Shown here piece by piece: positions 1 through 7,702 of a stretch of 64,000 nucleotides of DNA (position 1 is its first letter; every line of letters begins with the position of its first letter). Origin of the DNA: Paraburkholderia fynbosensis (GTDB lineage: Bacteria; Pseudomonadota; Gammaproteobacteria; Burkholderiales; Burkholderiaceae); contig NZ_CADIKI010000009.1 of assembly GCF_902859935.1 (NCBI RefSeq), forward strand, positions 248,001 through 312,000, given 5' to 3'. Made by a program: the position numbers and the translations under genes. The notes under the pieces are model-generated. The model made no database searches and had not been told where the DNA came from. It worked only from the letters and a program-made list of their open reading frames with translations.

Positions 1-2057
1 GCCGCCTTGATGAAAGCCGTCAGCACGTCGGTGAGCTGTTTGTCCTCGCCGGTCACGACGCCGTCCGCGTGGTCCGGCAAATGCGCCGCGCTCAGCACGT
101 CACGCCCCGCGCCGAGCGCCGCGATCGCCTTCAGGTGTTTGAACGCTTCGAGGACGAAATGCCGCGCGTCACCCGATTGCGCCAGCGCCTTCGCGCCCGC
201 GTCGCCACCCACGACGATCACCGCATCGAACGTGATCGACGGCAAACCGGCAATCGTCGCGTCTGGCGCGAGACCGTCGATCGCGGCCAGCGTCGGCGCG
301 ATCAACATCGGCGTCGCCCCCTCGCCCTGCAGCGCCTGCTGAAGCTTCCCGATCGCGCCGCCATCGGAACCCGGCGCGGCCAGCAACGCGATCTTGCGGG
401 TCTTGATGCCCGGCTTCACGCGATTGAGCAGACTCAGCGCCGGCGACTCCTTAGGACCGGAAAGCTTCGCCGTGCCCTTCTTCGGCGCGGGCAGACCCAG
501 ACCTTCGGCGACGGTCGCCGCCAGTCCTGCATCGAAGTTGGCGAGGATCTCGTTGACCACGCGCGCGCGAATCTCCGGCTTCGTCACCTTGCCGAGTTCG
601 AACTGATACGCGGCGGCGATATGGTCTTTCTCGGGCTGAGACATGCTGTTGTAAAACAGCGCGGCCTGCGAGAAATGATCGGCGAACGACTCGCTGCGCA
701 CGCGGATCTTGGTGCCTTCCACGCGCTCCTGATAGCTTTCGAAGCCGCCGTCCGACGGTGCCGGGTCGGTTTCCTTCGGCCAGCCCCCGTTCAACGAGTT
801 CGGCTCGTACGAAGCCTGTCCCACGTGGATCGCCTGGCGGTGCATCGCATCGCGCTGGTTGTTGTTGAATGGGCACACCGGCCGGTTAATTGGAATCTCG
901 TGAAAGTTCGGGCCGCCGAGACGGCTGATCTGCGTATCCGTGTACGAGAACAGGCGGCCTTGCAGCAGCGGATCGTTGGAGAAATCGATACCCGGCACGA
1001 CGTGGCCCGGATGGAACGCGACCTGTTCGGTCTCGGCGAAGAAGTTGTCGGGATTGCGATTGAGCGTCAGCTTGCCGACGATCTTCACCGGCACCAGTTC
1101 TTCCGGAATCAGCTTGGTCGGATCGAGCAGGTCGAAGTCGAACTTGTGCTCGTCCTCTTCCTCGATGATCTGCACGCCTAGCTCGAACTCGGGGAAGTCG
1201 CCCCGTTCGATCGCCTGCCACAAATCACGCCGATGAAAATCCGGGTCTTTGCCCGCGAGTTTCTGCGCCTCGTCCCAGAGCAGCGAGTACGAGCCCAGCA
1301 CCGGGCGCCAGTGGAATTTGACGAAGCGGCCCTTGCCTTGCGCGTTGACGAAGCGGAACGTGTGAATGCCGAAGCCCTCCATCGTGCGCAGGCTGCGCGG
1401 AATCGCGCGATCCGACATGGTCCACAGCACCATGTGCGCGGACTCGGGCACGAGCGACACGAAGTCCCAGAAGGTATCGTGCGCGGAACCGCCGGTCGGC
1501 ATCTCGTTCGGTGCTTCCGGTTTCACCGCGTGCACGAAGTCCGGAAACTTTATCGCATCCTGGATGAAGAACACCGGCATGTTGTTGCCGACCAGATCGT
1601 AATTACCTTCCTGCGTGTAGAACTTCACCGCGAAGCCGCGCACGTCTCGCACGGTGTCGGCCGAGCCGCGCGGGCCCTGCACGGTCGAAAAACGCACATA
1701 GACCGGCGTTTGCACGGACGGGTCCTGAAGGAACGCGGCCTTGGTGTACTCGCTCAGCGACTCGTACACCTGAAATACACCGTGCGCGGCCGAGCCGCGC
1801 GCATGCACGATGCGCTCGGGAATGCGTTCGTGGTCGAAATGCGTGATCTTCTCGCGCATGATGAAATCTTCAAGCAGCGAGGGGCCGCGCGGGCCGGCTC
1901 GCAGCGTGTTCTGATTATCGGAGATCTTGACGCCCTGATTGGTTCGCAGGGCCTGGCCATCTGGACTCACTCGAAACTGTTCGAGGTCTTTCGATTTCGG
2001 ATCGTTCGCCTCTGCGCTTGCCGCCGCTGGCGTCCGGGTGCTCGTATTACCTGCCAT
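1..2057 (-). CDS. katE: Large-subunit catalase (HPII/KatE type), 3' end cut by window edge
   Basis: This enzyme dismutates hydrogen peroxide to water and oxygen in the cytoplasm. About 685 codons are visible and no stop is reached, so only a short C-terminal piece should be missing. The start ATG at 2057 follows a GGAG element. The catalase core shows the distal histidine in ERIVHARGSAAHG, the asparagine in DLVGNNMPVFF, and the proximal haem tyrosine in RLFSYTDTQISRLGG. After a linker near residue 530, a second domain begins (KTRKIALLAAPGSDGG), matching the DJ-1/glutamine-amidotransferase-like flavodoxin fold found only in large-subunit catalases. It lies 173 bp downstream of the MipA/OmpV-like gene on the same strand. 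The family assignment is very secure; the symbol katE (versus katA or katC naming) is by architecture. Confidence 0.95.
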   Translation of the reverse strand, partial: MAGNTSTRTPAAASAEANDPKSKDLEQFRVSPDGQALRTNQGVKISDNQNTLRAGPRGPSLLEDFIMREKITHFDHERIPERIVHARGSAAHGVFQVYESLSEYTKAAFLQDPSVQTPVYVRFSTVQGPRGSADTVRDVRGFAVKFYTQEGNYDLVGNNMPVFFIQDAIKFPDFVHAVKPEAPNEMPTGGSAHDTFWDFVSLVPESAHMVLWTMSDRAIPRSLRTMEGFGIHTFRFVNAQGKGRFVKFHWRPVLGSYSLLWDEAQKLAGKDPDFHRRDLWQAIERGDFPEFELGVQIIEEEDEHKFDFDLLDPTKLIPEELVPVKIVGKLTLNRNPDNFFAETEQVAFHPGHVVPGIDFSNDPLLQGRLFSYTDTQISRLGGPNFHEIPINRPVCPFNNNQRDAMHRQAIHVGQASYEPNSLNGGWPKETDPAPSDGGFESYQERVEGTKIRVRSESFADHFSQAALFYNSMSQPEKDHIAAAYQFELGKVTKPEIRARVVNEILANFDAGLAATVAEGLGLPAPKKGTAKLSGPKESPALSLLNRVKPGIKTRKIALLAAPGSDGGAIGKLQQALQGEGATPMLIAPTLAAIDGLAPDATIAGLPSITFDAVIVVGGDAGAKALAQSGDARHFVLEAFKHLKAIAALGAGRDVLSAAHLPDHADGVVTGEDKQLTDVLTAFIKA

Positions 2058-2230
2058 GGGGAGGGGCTCCTTGTATTCGGGCGCGCCGGTGGAAGGCCGG
2101 TCTCACGCGCAAACAAGCAAGCAGCAATCGATGTACCCGCGAGCGCCGGCTCGCTTTCGCGGCGAGGGAAAGAACCGGGGGACGGCGACTCCACGCCGCC
2201 GCCCCTTCCTGCGAATGTCGAAACGTTTCG

Positions 2231-3127
2231 TCAGAAGCGGTAGTTGATGGAAATGTCGGCCACACCATTGGCCCTGCTGCGCGTGATCGGGCTGTTGCCG
2301 GCGCTGCCGACCAGTTGCTGAAATGCGCCGTCGGCCGTCGCGAACCAGTGCTTGTTGAACAGCCACACCGCGCTCACGCCGAATCCCACCGACTTGACCC
2401 CCGCGCTCGCGTGGTACTGCGAAAACTGCGAGTTCGCGGCCTGCTGCTGGTTGACCCCGAACCAGCTGTTCATGTAGGTGGAGTCCGCGATCGACACGTT
2501 CGGACCGGCGAACCAGAAGAACGTCTTCGAACTGCCCGGCATCGGCATATAGGCACCCAAGTCGCCGATCCAGCCATTCGAGCCGCCGAAGTAACGCCGG
2601 ATGTCCGCGCGCAACACCAGCGGGAAGTCCTTCGACACCACGTATTCGCCCGCCAGTTTGACGCCGGGCGCGAAGTTGATGTTGCCGAGTCCGTTCAGCT
2701 CCTGGGGATCGTCGCGCCCGCGACGCCCGAGGTCGTAGACGGCGGCCAGACTGACGCGCCAGTTCTCGCCCTGCGCGACGTTGGCCCCGAACCCTTCACC
2801 GCTCGACAGGAAGAACAGGTCCTTGTAGCGCACGTCGATGCTCGGTCCGGCCACGACGTGATAACGGGCCGAGCCCTCGAAGCGTGGCTGGAACGACGTC
2901 GCCACACCGACACGCACCTGCCAGTCGGGAATGTTCGGCTGGTACATCTTCTGCAATGGAATGCCGGCCGAGTATTGCCACTCGCCCAGCGGTGAGGGCG
3001 TCTGCGCCGACGCCGAGCCCGGCAGGAAGGCAATGCCGCCAAGTGTCACGGCGACCACAGACGTTGCCGCGATGCTTATGTGTTTATTGCGAAGCTCGCC
3101 GCTCCGCTTTCTACGGCTGTTCAACAC
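2231..3127 (-). CDS. MipA/OmpV family outer-membrane protein
   Basis: The 298-residue product has an N-terminal region with a hydrophobic stretch (SIAATSVVAVTLGGIAFLPG) ending in ASAQ, a good signal-peptidase I site. It then has many alternating beta-strand segments and ends in NYRF, the terminal-Phe signature of outer-membrane beta-barrels. Segments such as YHVVAGPSIDVRYKDLFFLSSGEGFG resemble the MipA/OmpV family (MltA-interacting or V-type outer-membrane proteins). The first Met may be slightly upstream of the true start, since the positively charged signal-peptide start lies about 10 residues in. It is upstream of and co-oriented with katE, but the 173-bp gap leaves co-transcription open. 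The role is not known from sequence; envelope or porin-like function is an inference. Confidence 0.78.
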   Translation of the reverse strand: MLNSRRKRSGELRNKHISIAATSVVAVTLGGIAFLPGSASAQTPSPLGEWQYSAGIPLQKMYQPNIPDWQVRVGVATSFQPRFEGSARYHVVAGPSIDVRYKDLFFLSSGEGFGANVAQGENWRVSLAAVYDLGRRGRDDPQELNGLGNINFAPGVKLAGEYVVSKDFPLVLRADIRRYFGGSNGWIGDLGAYMPMPGSSKTFFWFAGPNVSIADSTYMNSWFGVNQQQAANSQFSQYHASAGVKSVGFGVSAVWLFNKHWFATADGAFQQLVGSAGNSPITRSRANGVADISINYRF

Positions 3128-3503
3128 CAGAAGCCTCCGATCTCGCGTATAGCGAAGGGGGTTATGTTCTCGCCCGAGGCCGCAACGGCTAAAAATCGGG
3201 CGACTGCCGCGCAGTTACTTTACGGCATGTAATTTTTTCAGAGATCGACATGCACTATCCGGCAAGGCTTCACTGCCCCTGCGGCCAAAAGGCCGCCCAC
3301 GCGGGCTTGTGTATGAACCGGTTCATGAGAAAGATATGCCGACCGAGCCAGATGTGCAAAATATGCGCCACATCGGTAGGCAGCGCGCTCGAATCGGGTG
3401 TAAGCCGGGTCGGCGGCGAGGCGGGCGGCCGCCCCAACGCAAGCGTTCCACTGCGGCCGCCGCCTCGGTTGGAAGCCGGACGGCGTGGACGCAACGGCTC
3501 GCG
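3128..3503. other. Intergenic region, no gene seen
   Basis: These 376 bp lie between the stop of the Lrp-type regulator and the start of the MipA/OmpV-like gene, both on the minus strand. Reading frames here have no family resemblance. The region presumably holds the mipA-like promoter. An AT-richer patch lies near 3220-3245, but no convincing -35/-10 pair or terminator is seen. Confidence 0.5.
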
Positions 3504-4031
3504 TCACAGCGGAAAGCGTGTTGTCGAGAGGATTTCCTTGAGCACCATGAAAGAGCGGATTTGCCTCACGCCCGGCAGATAAAGCAATTGCTCCGCGTGC
3601 AGGCGATTGAAGCTGTCGCTGTCGCGCGTGCGGACCGTCATGAAATAGTCGAACTCGCCGGTCACGACGTGGCACTCCATGCAGCCGGGCACCTTCTGCG
3701 CGGCTTTCTCGAACTCGGCAAACGACTCCGGCGTGGAACGGTCCAGCACCACGCCGATGATCACCAGCATGCCCGCACCGGCGGCCTTCGGGTCGATCAA
3801 CGCGACCACTCCCCGAATCAGCCCCGACTCCTTCAGCCGTTCGACGCGCCGCAAGCAGGCCGGCGCACTCAGCTTGACCTTGGCGGCCAGCGCGACGTTG
3901 GAAATGGATGCGTCGGTCTGCAACTGCCGCAGGATCGCCCGATCGATCCGGTCGAGCGCCTGAAGCGGGTCGGTGTTCACGGCGGAGGCAGGGGCCGGCT
4001 TTTCTGTCGTGCGAATTTTTGTTGCGCTCAT
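3504..4031 (-). CDS. acdR: Lrp/AsnC-family regulator divergent from acdS (AcdR type)
   Basis: The 175-residue protein has an N-terminal helix-turn-helix (LDRIDRAILRQLQTDASISN then LSAPACLRRVERLKESGLI) and a C-terminal RAM ligand-binding domain (GMLVIIGVVLD to SFMVLKEIL). This is the standard Lrp architecture, with an N-terminal extension of about 25 residues. It is transcribed divergently from the ACC deaminase gene across a 163-bp gap. In proteobacteria the Lrp-type regulator beside acdS (AcdR) activates acdS in response to ACC, so the symbol is assigned from this context. A strong inverted repeat in the gap is a candidate binding site. The start at 4031 is the only ATG that includes the whole HTH domain. 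Confidence 0.88.
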   Translation of the reverse strand: MSATKIRTTEKPAPASAVNTDPLQALDRIDRAILRQLQTDASISNVALAAKVKLSAPACLRRVERLKESGLIRGVVALIDPKAAGAGMLVIIGVVLDRSTPESFAEFEKAAQKVPGCMECHVVTGEFDYFMTVRTRDSDSFNRLHAEQLLYLPGVRQIRSFMVLKEILSTTRFPL

Positions 4032-4054
4032 GGTTTTCAGGACGAATTTTTATT

Positions 4055-4101
4055 AATGAATTTCTCGGTAGACATTTTCAAAAGTATGTCTAAATGAATT
4101 T
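4055..4101. promoter_or_regulatory. Candidate Lrp/AcdR operator between acdR and acdS
   Basis: The repeat TAGACAT (4069-4075), a 10-bp spacer, then ATGTCTA (4086-4092) forms a perfect inverted repeat. It is bracketed by a direct repeat AATGAATTT at 4055-4063 and 4093-4101. The site is AT-rich inside GC-rich DNA and lies midway between two divergent starts, as expected for an Lrp-family operator. Assignment to AcdR is inference. Confidence 0.6.
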
Positions 4102-4194
4102 TTTCGCAAGCTCATTTCAGCCGCTTTTCCCTACCATTGATTCAACGCGACGGCTTCCCAGTCGCGTCGACAACCCTATGACCACGGAGCTGCC

Positions 4195-5211
4195 ATGAAC
4201 CTGCAACGATTCCCCCGCTACCCGCTCACCTTTGGACCGACGCCGATCCAGCCGCTCAAGCGCTTGAGCGAGCACCTCGGCGGCAAGGTGCATCTGTATG
4301 CGAAGCGCGAGGACTGCAACAGCGGATTTGCATTCGGCGGCAACAAGACGCGCAAGCTCGAGTACCTGATTCCCGAAGCGCTGGCGCAAGGTTGCGACAC
4401 GCTGGTGTCGATCGGCGGGATCCAGTCGAACCAGACCCGTCAGGTGGCCGCGGTCGCCGCGCATCTGGGCATGAAGTGCGTACTCGTGCAGGAGAACTGG
4501 GTCAACTACTCGGATGCTGTCTATGACCGCGTCGGCAACATCCAGATGTCGCGCATTCTGGGCGCCGACGTCCGACTGGTGAGCGACGGCTTCGACATCG
4601 GCTTTCGCAAAAGCTGGGAGGACGCGCTGGAAAGCGTACGCGCCGCCGGCGGCAAGCCGTACGCGATTCCGGCCGGCTGCTCCGATCATCCGCTGGGCGG
4701 CCTCGGGTTCGTCGGCTTCGCCGAAGAAGTGCGGCAGCAGGAAGCCGAACTGGGCTTCCGGTTCGACTACATCGTCGTGTGCTCGGTGACGGGCAGCACG
4801 CAGGCCGGCATGGTGGTGGGCTTTGCCGCCGACGGGCGCGCCGAGCGCGTGATCGGCATCGATGCGTCGGCGAAACCCGCGCAGACCCGCGAACAGATCA
4901 TGCGGATTGCGAAACAGACAGCGGAACAGGTCGACCTCGGCCGGGACATCATCGCGAAAGACGTGGTGCTCGACGAGCGCTTCGGCGGTCCGGAATACGG
5001 TCTGCCGAACGAAGGCACGCTGGAGGCGATTCGCTTGTGCGCACGGCTCGAAGGCGTGCTGACCGACCCGGTATATGAGGGCAAGTCGATGCACGGCATG
5101 ATCGACATGGTGCGCAATGGAGAATTTCCGGAAGGCTCGCGCGTGTTGTATGCGCATTTGGGCGGTGTACCTGCGTTGAATGGGTACAGCTTTATTTTCC
5201 GCAATGGGTGA
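4195..5211 (+). CDS. acdS: 1-aminocyclopropane-1-carboxylate deaminase
   Basis: This PLP enzyme cleaves ACC, the plant ethylene precursor, to 2-oxobutanoate and ammonia. The length of 338 residues matches the family exactly. The PLP lysine is K51 in FGGNKTRKLEY and Ser78 lies in GIQSNQTRQ. The two residues that separate true ACC deaminases from D-cysteine desulfhydrase homologues are both present: Glu295 (VYEGKS) and Leu322 (HLGGVPAL). The start at 4195 follows a GGAG about 7 nt upstream. The gene is divergent from the Lrp-type regulator, the usual acdR-acdS arrangement. The 5' leader contains a small hairpin (ACGCGAC at 4145-4151 with GTCGCGT at 4161-4167). A bacterium with this gene can lower plant ethylene, so a plant-associated lifestyle is likely. 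Confidence 0.97.
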   Translation: MNLQRFPRYPLTFGPTPIQPLKRLSEHLGGKVHLYAKREDCNSGFAFGGNKTRKLEYLIPEALAQGCDTLVSIGGIQSNQTRQVAAVAAHLGMKCVLVQENWVNYSDAVYDRVGNIQMSRILGADVRLVSDGFDIGFRKSWEDALESVRAAGGKPYAIPAGCSDHPLGGLGFVGFAEEVRQQEAELGFRFDYIVVCSVTGSTQAGMVVGFAADGRAERVIGIDASAKPAQTREQIMRIAKQTAEQVDLGRDIIAKDVVLDERFGGPEYGLPNEGTLEAIRLCARLEGVLTDPVYEGKSMHGMIDMVRNGEFPEGSRVLYAHLGGVPALNGYSFIFRNG

Positions 5212-5288
5212 GCGAGTTGGAGCGCGGGGCGGTAGGCGGTCACGCCCACCGTCTCGGTGCGCACGCGGGCTTGCAAGCCCTCGCCCCG

Positions 5289-6179
5289 TCACGCCGCCAG
5301 CGTCTTCTGCAAATGCTTGCGCAGGAAGTCCACAAAAGCCCGAATCGTGACTGAGCTTTGCCGATGTTGCGGATACACCGCATACACGCTGGTCGCGCCA
5401 GGCAAAAACGCTTCGAGGACCGGCACGAGCTGACCGCTCCTGAGCGCATCGGCGACGATAAAATCAGGAAGCCGAACAATCCCCAGGCCGGCCACGGCCG
5501 CGTCGCGAATCAGATCGCCATTGTTGGCCCGCAAGGGACCACGCACTTCGACGCCCTTCACCACGCCGTCGACTACGAAGTCCCAGCTGACCACGCCGCC
5601 ATGACCGTATAACAGGCATGAATGACGTTGCAGATCGGCCGGCACGGCGGGCGCGCCGCGCCGGCGCACGTACCCCGGGCTGCAACACGCCACCAGCCTG
5701 ACGTCGACGAGCTTTTGCGCGACCAGCGTGGAGTCGGCCAGCGTGCCAATGCGGATCGCCATGTCGAAGCCCTCGCCCACCACGTCGACGGTGCGGTCGC
5801 TCAGCTCCATGTCGAAGCGCACCTCGCCGTGCTCGCGCAGGAACATCGCCACCAGCGGCGACAAATGCATCATGCCGAACGACATCGGCGCGCTGACGCG
5901 CAGCAGCCCGCGCGGCCCGGCGCGCCGCAGCGACATCGCCTGCTCGGCGTCTTCGACCTCACCGAGGATGCGTCTCGCGCGCTCGTAAAACTCCTGACCT
6001 AGTTCGGTCACGGCCAGCTTGCGCGTATTGCGGATCAGCAACGGCACGCCGAGCGCCTCTTCCAGCGCCATGACCCGGCGGCTCACGAACTGCTTCGACA
6101 GCGACAGCCGGCTGGCAGCGGCGGTGAAGCTACGCGCGTCGACCGTGGCGACGAAGATTCGCATGTCGTCGAGCTGCAT
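5289..6179 (-). CDS. LysR-family transcriptional regulator (CrgA-like)
   Basis: The 296-residue protein starts MQLDDMRIFVATVDARSF, a typical LysR N-terminal winged HTH (recognition region LSLSKQFVSRRVMALEEALG). It continues into a type-2 periplasmic-binding-like effector domain (LLRVSAPMSFGMMHLSPLV onward). ATG 6179 is chosen over GTG 6191 because GGAG lies about 11 nt before 6179 but overlaps the alternative start. The gene is divergent from the pirin-DoxX pair, so it probably controls that pair, as LysR regulators commonly do. The effector is unknown. Confidence 0.88.
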   Translation of the reverse strand: MQLDDMRIFVATVDARSFTAAASRLSLSKQFVSRRVMALEEALGVPLLIRNTRKLAVTELGQEFYERARRILGEVEDAEQAMSLRRAGPRGLLRVSAPMSFGMMHLSPLVAMFLREHGEVRFDMELSDRTVDVVGEGFDMAIRIGTLADSTLVAQKLVDVRLVACCSPGYVRRRGAPAVPADLQRHSCLLYGHGGVVSWDFVVDGVVKGVEVRGPLRANNGDLIRDAAVAGLGIVRLPDFIVADALRSGQLVPVLEAFLPGATSVYAVYPQHRQSSVTIRAFVDFLRKHLQKTLAA

Positions 6180-6311
6180 TCTATCGTCCACTCCAGGGTG
6201 ACAGTGTTTCCAATTTTTCGTCGATTATAACCATCTAGATTGACCTACACTCTCATTCATGGATCACGGACGAATAACTGGCCCGGATCGCACAACCCAA
6301 CGGAGAAAAAA

Positions 6312-7037
6312 ATGCTCGACATCAGACAAGCCAATCAACGTGGCCGTGCAGAACATGGCTGGCTCAGCTCGCGTCACACGTTTTCCTTTGCGCACTATCA
6401 CGACCCGAAGCAGAATGGCTTCTCCGACCTGCTCGTGATCAACGATGACCGTGTCGCCCCGGCGCAAGGTTTCGGCAAGCATCCGCACCGCGACATGGAG
6501 ATCTTTTCGTACGTGCTGGAAGGAGCGCTCGAGCATAAGGACACGATGGGCACCGGCTCGGTGATCGTCCCTGGCGACGTCCAGTTGATGAGCGCGGGAA
6601 CCGGCGTGGCGCACAGCGAATACAACCATTCGAAGAGCGAGCCGGTGCACTTCCTGCAGATCTGGATCGCCCCCGTCGAAAAGGGCACGGCGCCGCGTTA
6701 TCAGCAGCGGCATTTCAGTGCGGACGAGAAGCGCGGCGTGTTGCGCCTCGTGATGTCGCCGGAGGGCACCGATGGTTCGCTGGCGCTGCAGCAGGATGCG
6801 CGGGTGTACGCCGGACTGTTCGACGGCGCGGAAACGGCGCGGCTCGAACTGGCCAGCGATCGTTATGCGTACATTCACGTGGCGCGCGGCAGTGTCACGG
6901 TGAACGGAGTCGAACTCGGCGAAGGCGATGGCGCGCGAGTACGCGGCGAAGAAGCGCTGAGCTTCGCGCAAGGTCGTGACGCGGAAGTGCTGGTGTTCGA
7001 TCTGCGTAACATCGAAACATCGGCGTTGTGGGCCTGA
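6312..7037 (+). CDS. Pirin family protein (bicupin)
   Basis: The product is 241 residues starting MLDIRQANQRGRAEHGWL. ATG 6312 is preceded by GGAGA about 6 nt away; an upstream in-frame ATG at 6240 would lack a ribosome site and add 24 residues without family similarity. The N-terminal cupin has metal-ligand histidines in FGKHPHRDMEIFSYVLEG and further conserved residues in GTGVAHSEYNHS, followed by a second, degenerate cupin. Bacterial pirins of this class can act as quercetin 2,3-dioxygenases; that activity is not provable here. The gene is divergent from a LysR regulator and 84 bp upstream of doxX. Pirin-DoxX pairs beside a LysR gene are common and suggest a redox or electrophile response. 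Confidence 0.9.
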   Translation: MLDIRQANQRGRAEHGWLSSRHTFSFAHYHDPKQNGFSDLLVINDDRVAPAQGFGKHPHRDMEIFSYVLEGALEHKDTMGTGSVIVPGDVQLMSAGTGVAHSEYNHSKSEPVHFLQIWIAPVEKGTAPRYQQRHFSADEKRGVLRLVMSPEGTDGSLALQQDARVYAGLFDGAETARLELASDRYAYIHVARGSVTVNGVELGEGDGARVRGEEALSFAQGRDAEVLVFDLRNIETSALWA

Positions 7038-7121
7038 AGCATCGGCTGCTTCCCGTTTAAACGTGGTTCGCCGCAAGCCGACAGGCGGCGAACCATACCG
7101 CTCTACCCTACCGGAAAAATC

Positions 7122-7535
7122 ATGCGCTATACCCTATTTGAAAACCAGAAAGACGCGATCATTCTCGTCGCCCGCATCGTGTTGATGGTGCTGTTCGTGA
7201 TGTTCGGCTGGTCGAAGCTCACGGGCTTCTCCGGCACCGTCGCCTATATGACGTCGAGCGGCGCGCCCGTGCCCGAGTTGTCGGCGATCATCGCGGTGGT
7301 CATGGAGCTTGGCGTTGGCATCGCCCTGCTGGTCGGATTTTTTACGCGGCCGCTCGCCCTGCTGCTCGCGGTTTATACCTTGGGCACCGCGATCATCGGC
7401 CACCACTACTGGAACATGACCGGCGCGGTGCAGTACGACAACATGATCCACTTCTATAAGAACATCAGCATCATCGGCGGACTGCTTTTGTTGTGCGTGA
7501 CCGGCGCCGGCAAATATTCGGTCGACCGGCGATAG
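7122..7535 (+). CDS. DoxX family membrane protein
   Basis: The 137-residue protein has four predicted membrane segments, roughly residues 12-32, 48-68, 72-92 and 108-128. DoxX family motifs are present: FVMFGWSKLTGF in the first helix, then VVMELGVGIALLVGFFTRP. DoxX proteins are small inner-membrane proteins linked to quinone or thiosulfate chemistry and oxidative stress; the substrate cannot be assigned here. It is the second gene of the likely pirin-doxX unit and is followed at 7568 by a strong terminator. Confidence 0.88.
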   Translation: MRYTLFENQKDAIILVARIVLMVLFVMFGWSKLTGFSGTVAYMTSSGAPVPELSAIIAVVMELGVGIALLVGFFTRPLALLLAVYTLGTAIIGHHYWNMTGAVQYDNMIHFYKNISIIGGLLLLCVTGAGKYSVDRR

Positions 7536-7561
7536 CAACGCGACACCTTCCTGTACGCCAC

Positions 7562-7601
7562 AAAAAAGCCGCCCGACGAAACGTCGGGCGGCTTTTTTTT
7601 T
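7562..7601. terminator. Bidirectional rho-independent terminator
   Basis: An 11-bp GC stem (GCCGCCCGACG at 7568-7578 and CGTCGGGCGGC at 7582-7592) with an AAA loop is flanked by A6 on the left and T9 on the right, so it can terminate in both directions. It separates doxX (+) from ahpF (-). Confidence 0.93.
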
Positions 7602-7648
7602 GCAACTCTTTTGAAGCAAGCTGCGTGTTCGCGCGAGCCACGCCGCTT

Positions 7649-7680
7649 GCACAAACAAAACGGCGGCCCGCAGGCCGCCG
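7649..7680 (-). terminator. Second terminator downstream of ahpF
   Basis: CGGCGGCC (7661-7668), a 4-nt loop and GGCCGCCG (7673-7680) form a hairpin. On the minus strand it is followed by TTTTGTTTGT, fitting the end of the ahpC-ahpF transcript. Confidence 0.7.
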
Positions 7681-7702
7681 CTCACTGCTCACACTGACTG
7701 CA

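Noticed and set aside
69..1181. Long plus-strand frame opposite the catalase gene
   Set aside because: The minus strand encodes catalase motifs throughout. This frame has Arg/His-rich composition typical of antisense shadows.
5267..5280. GGGCTTGCAAGCCC palindrome after acdS
   Set aside because: Considered as a terminator, but it has no loop and no T-tract. It may be chance.
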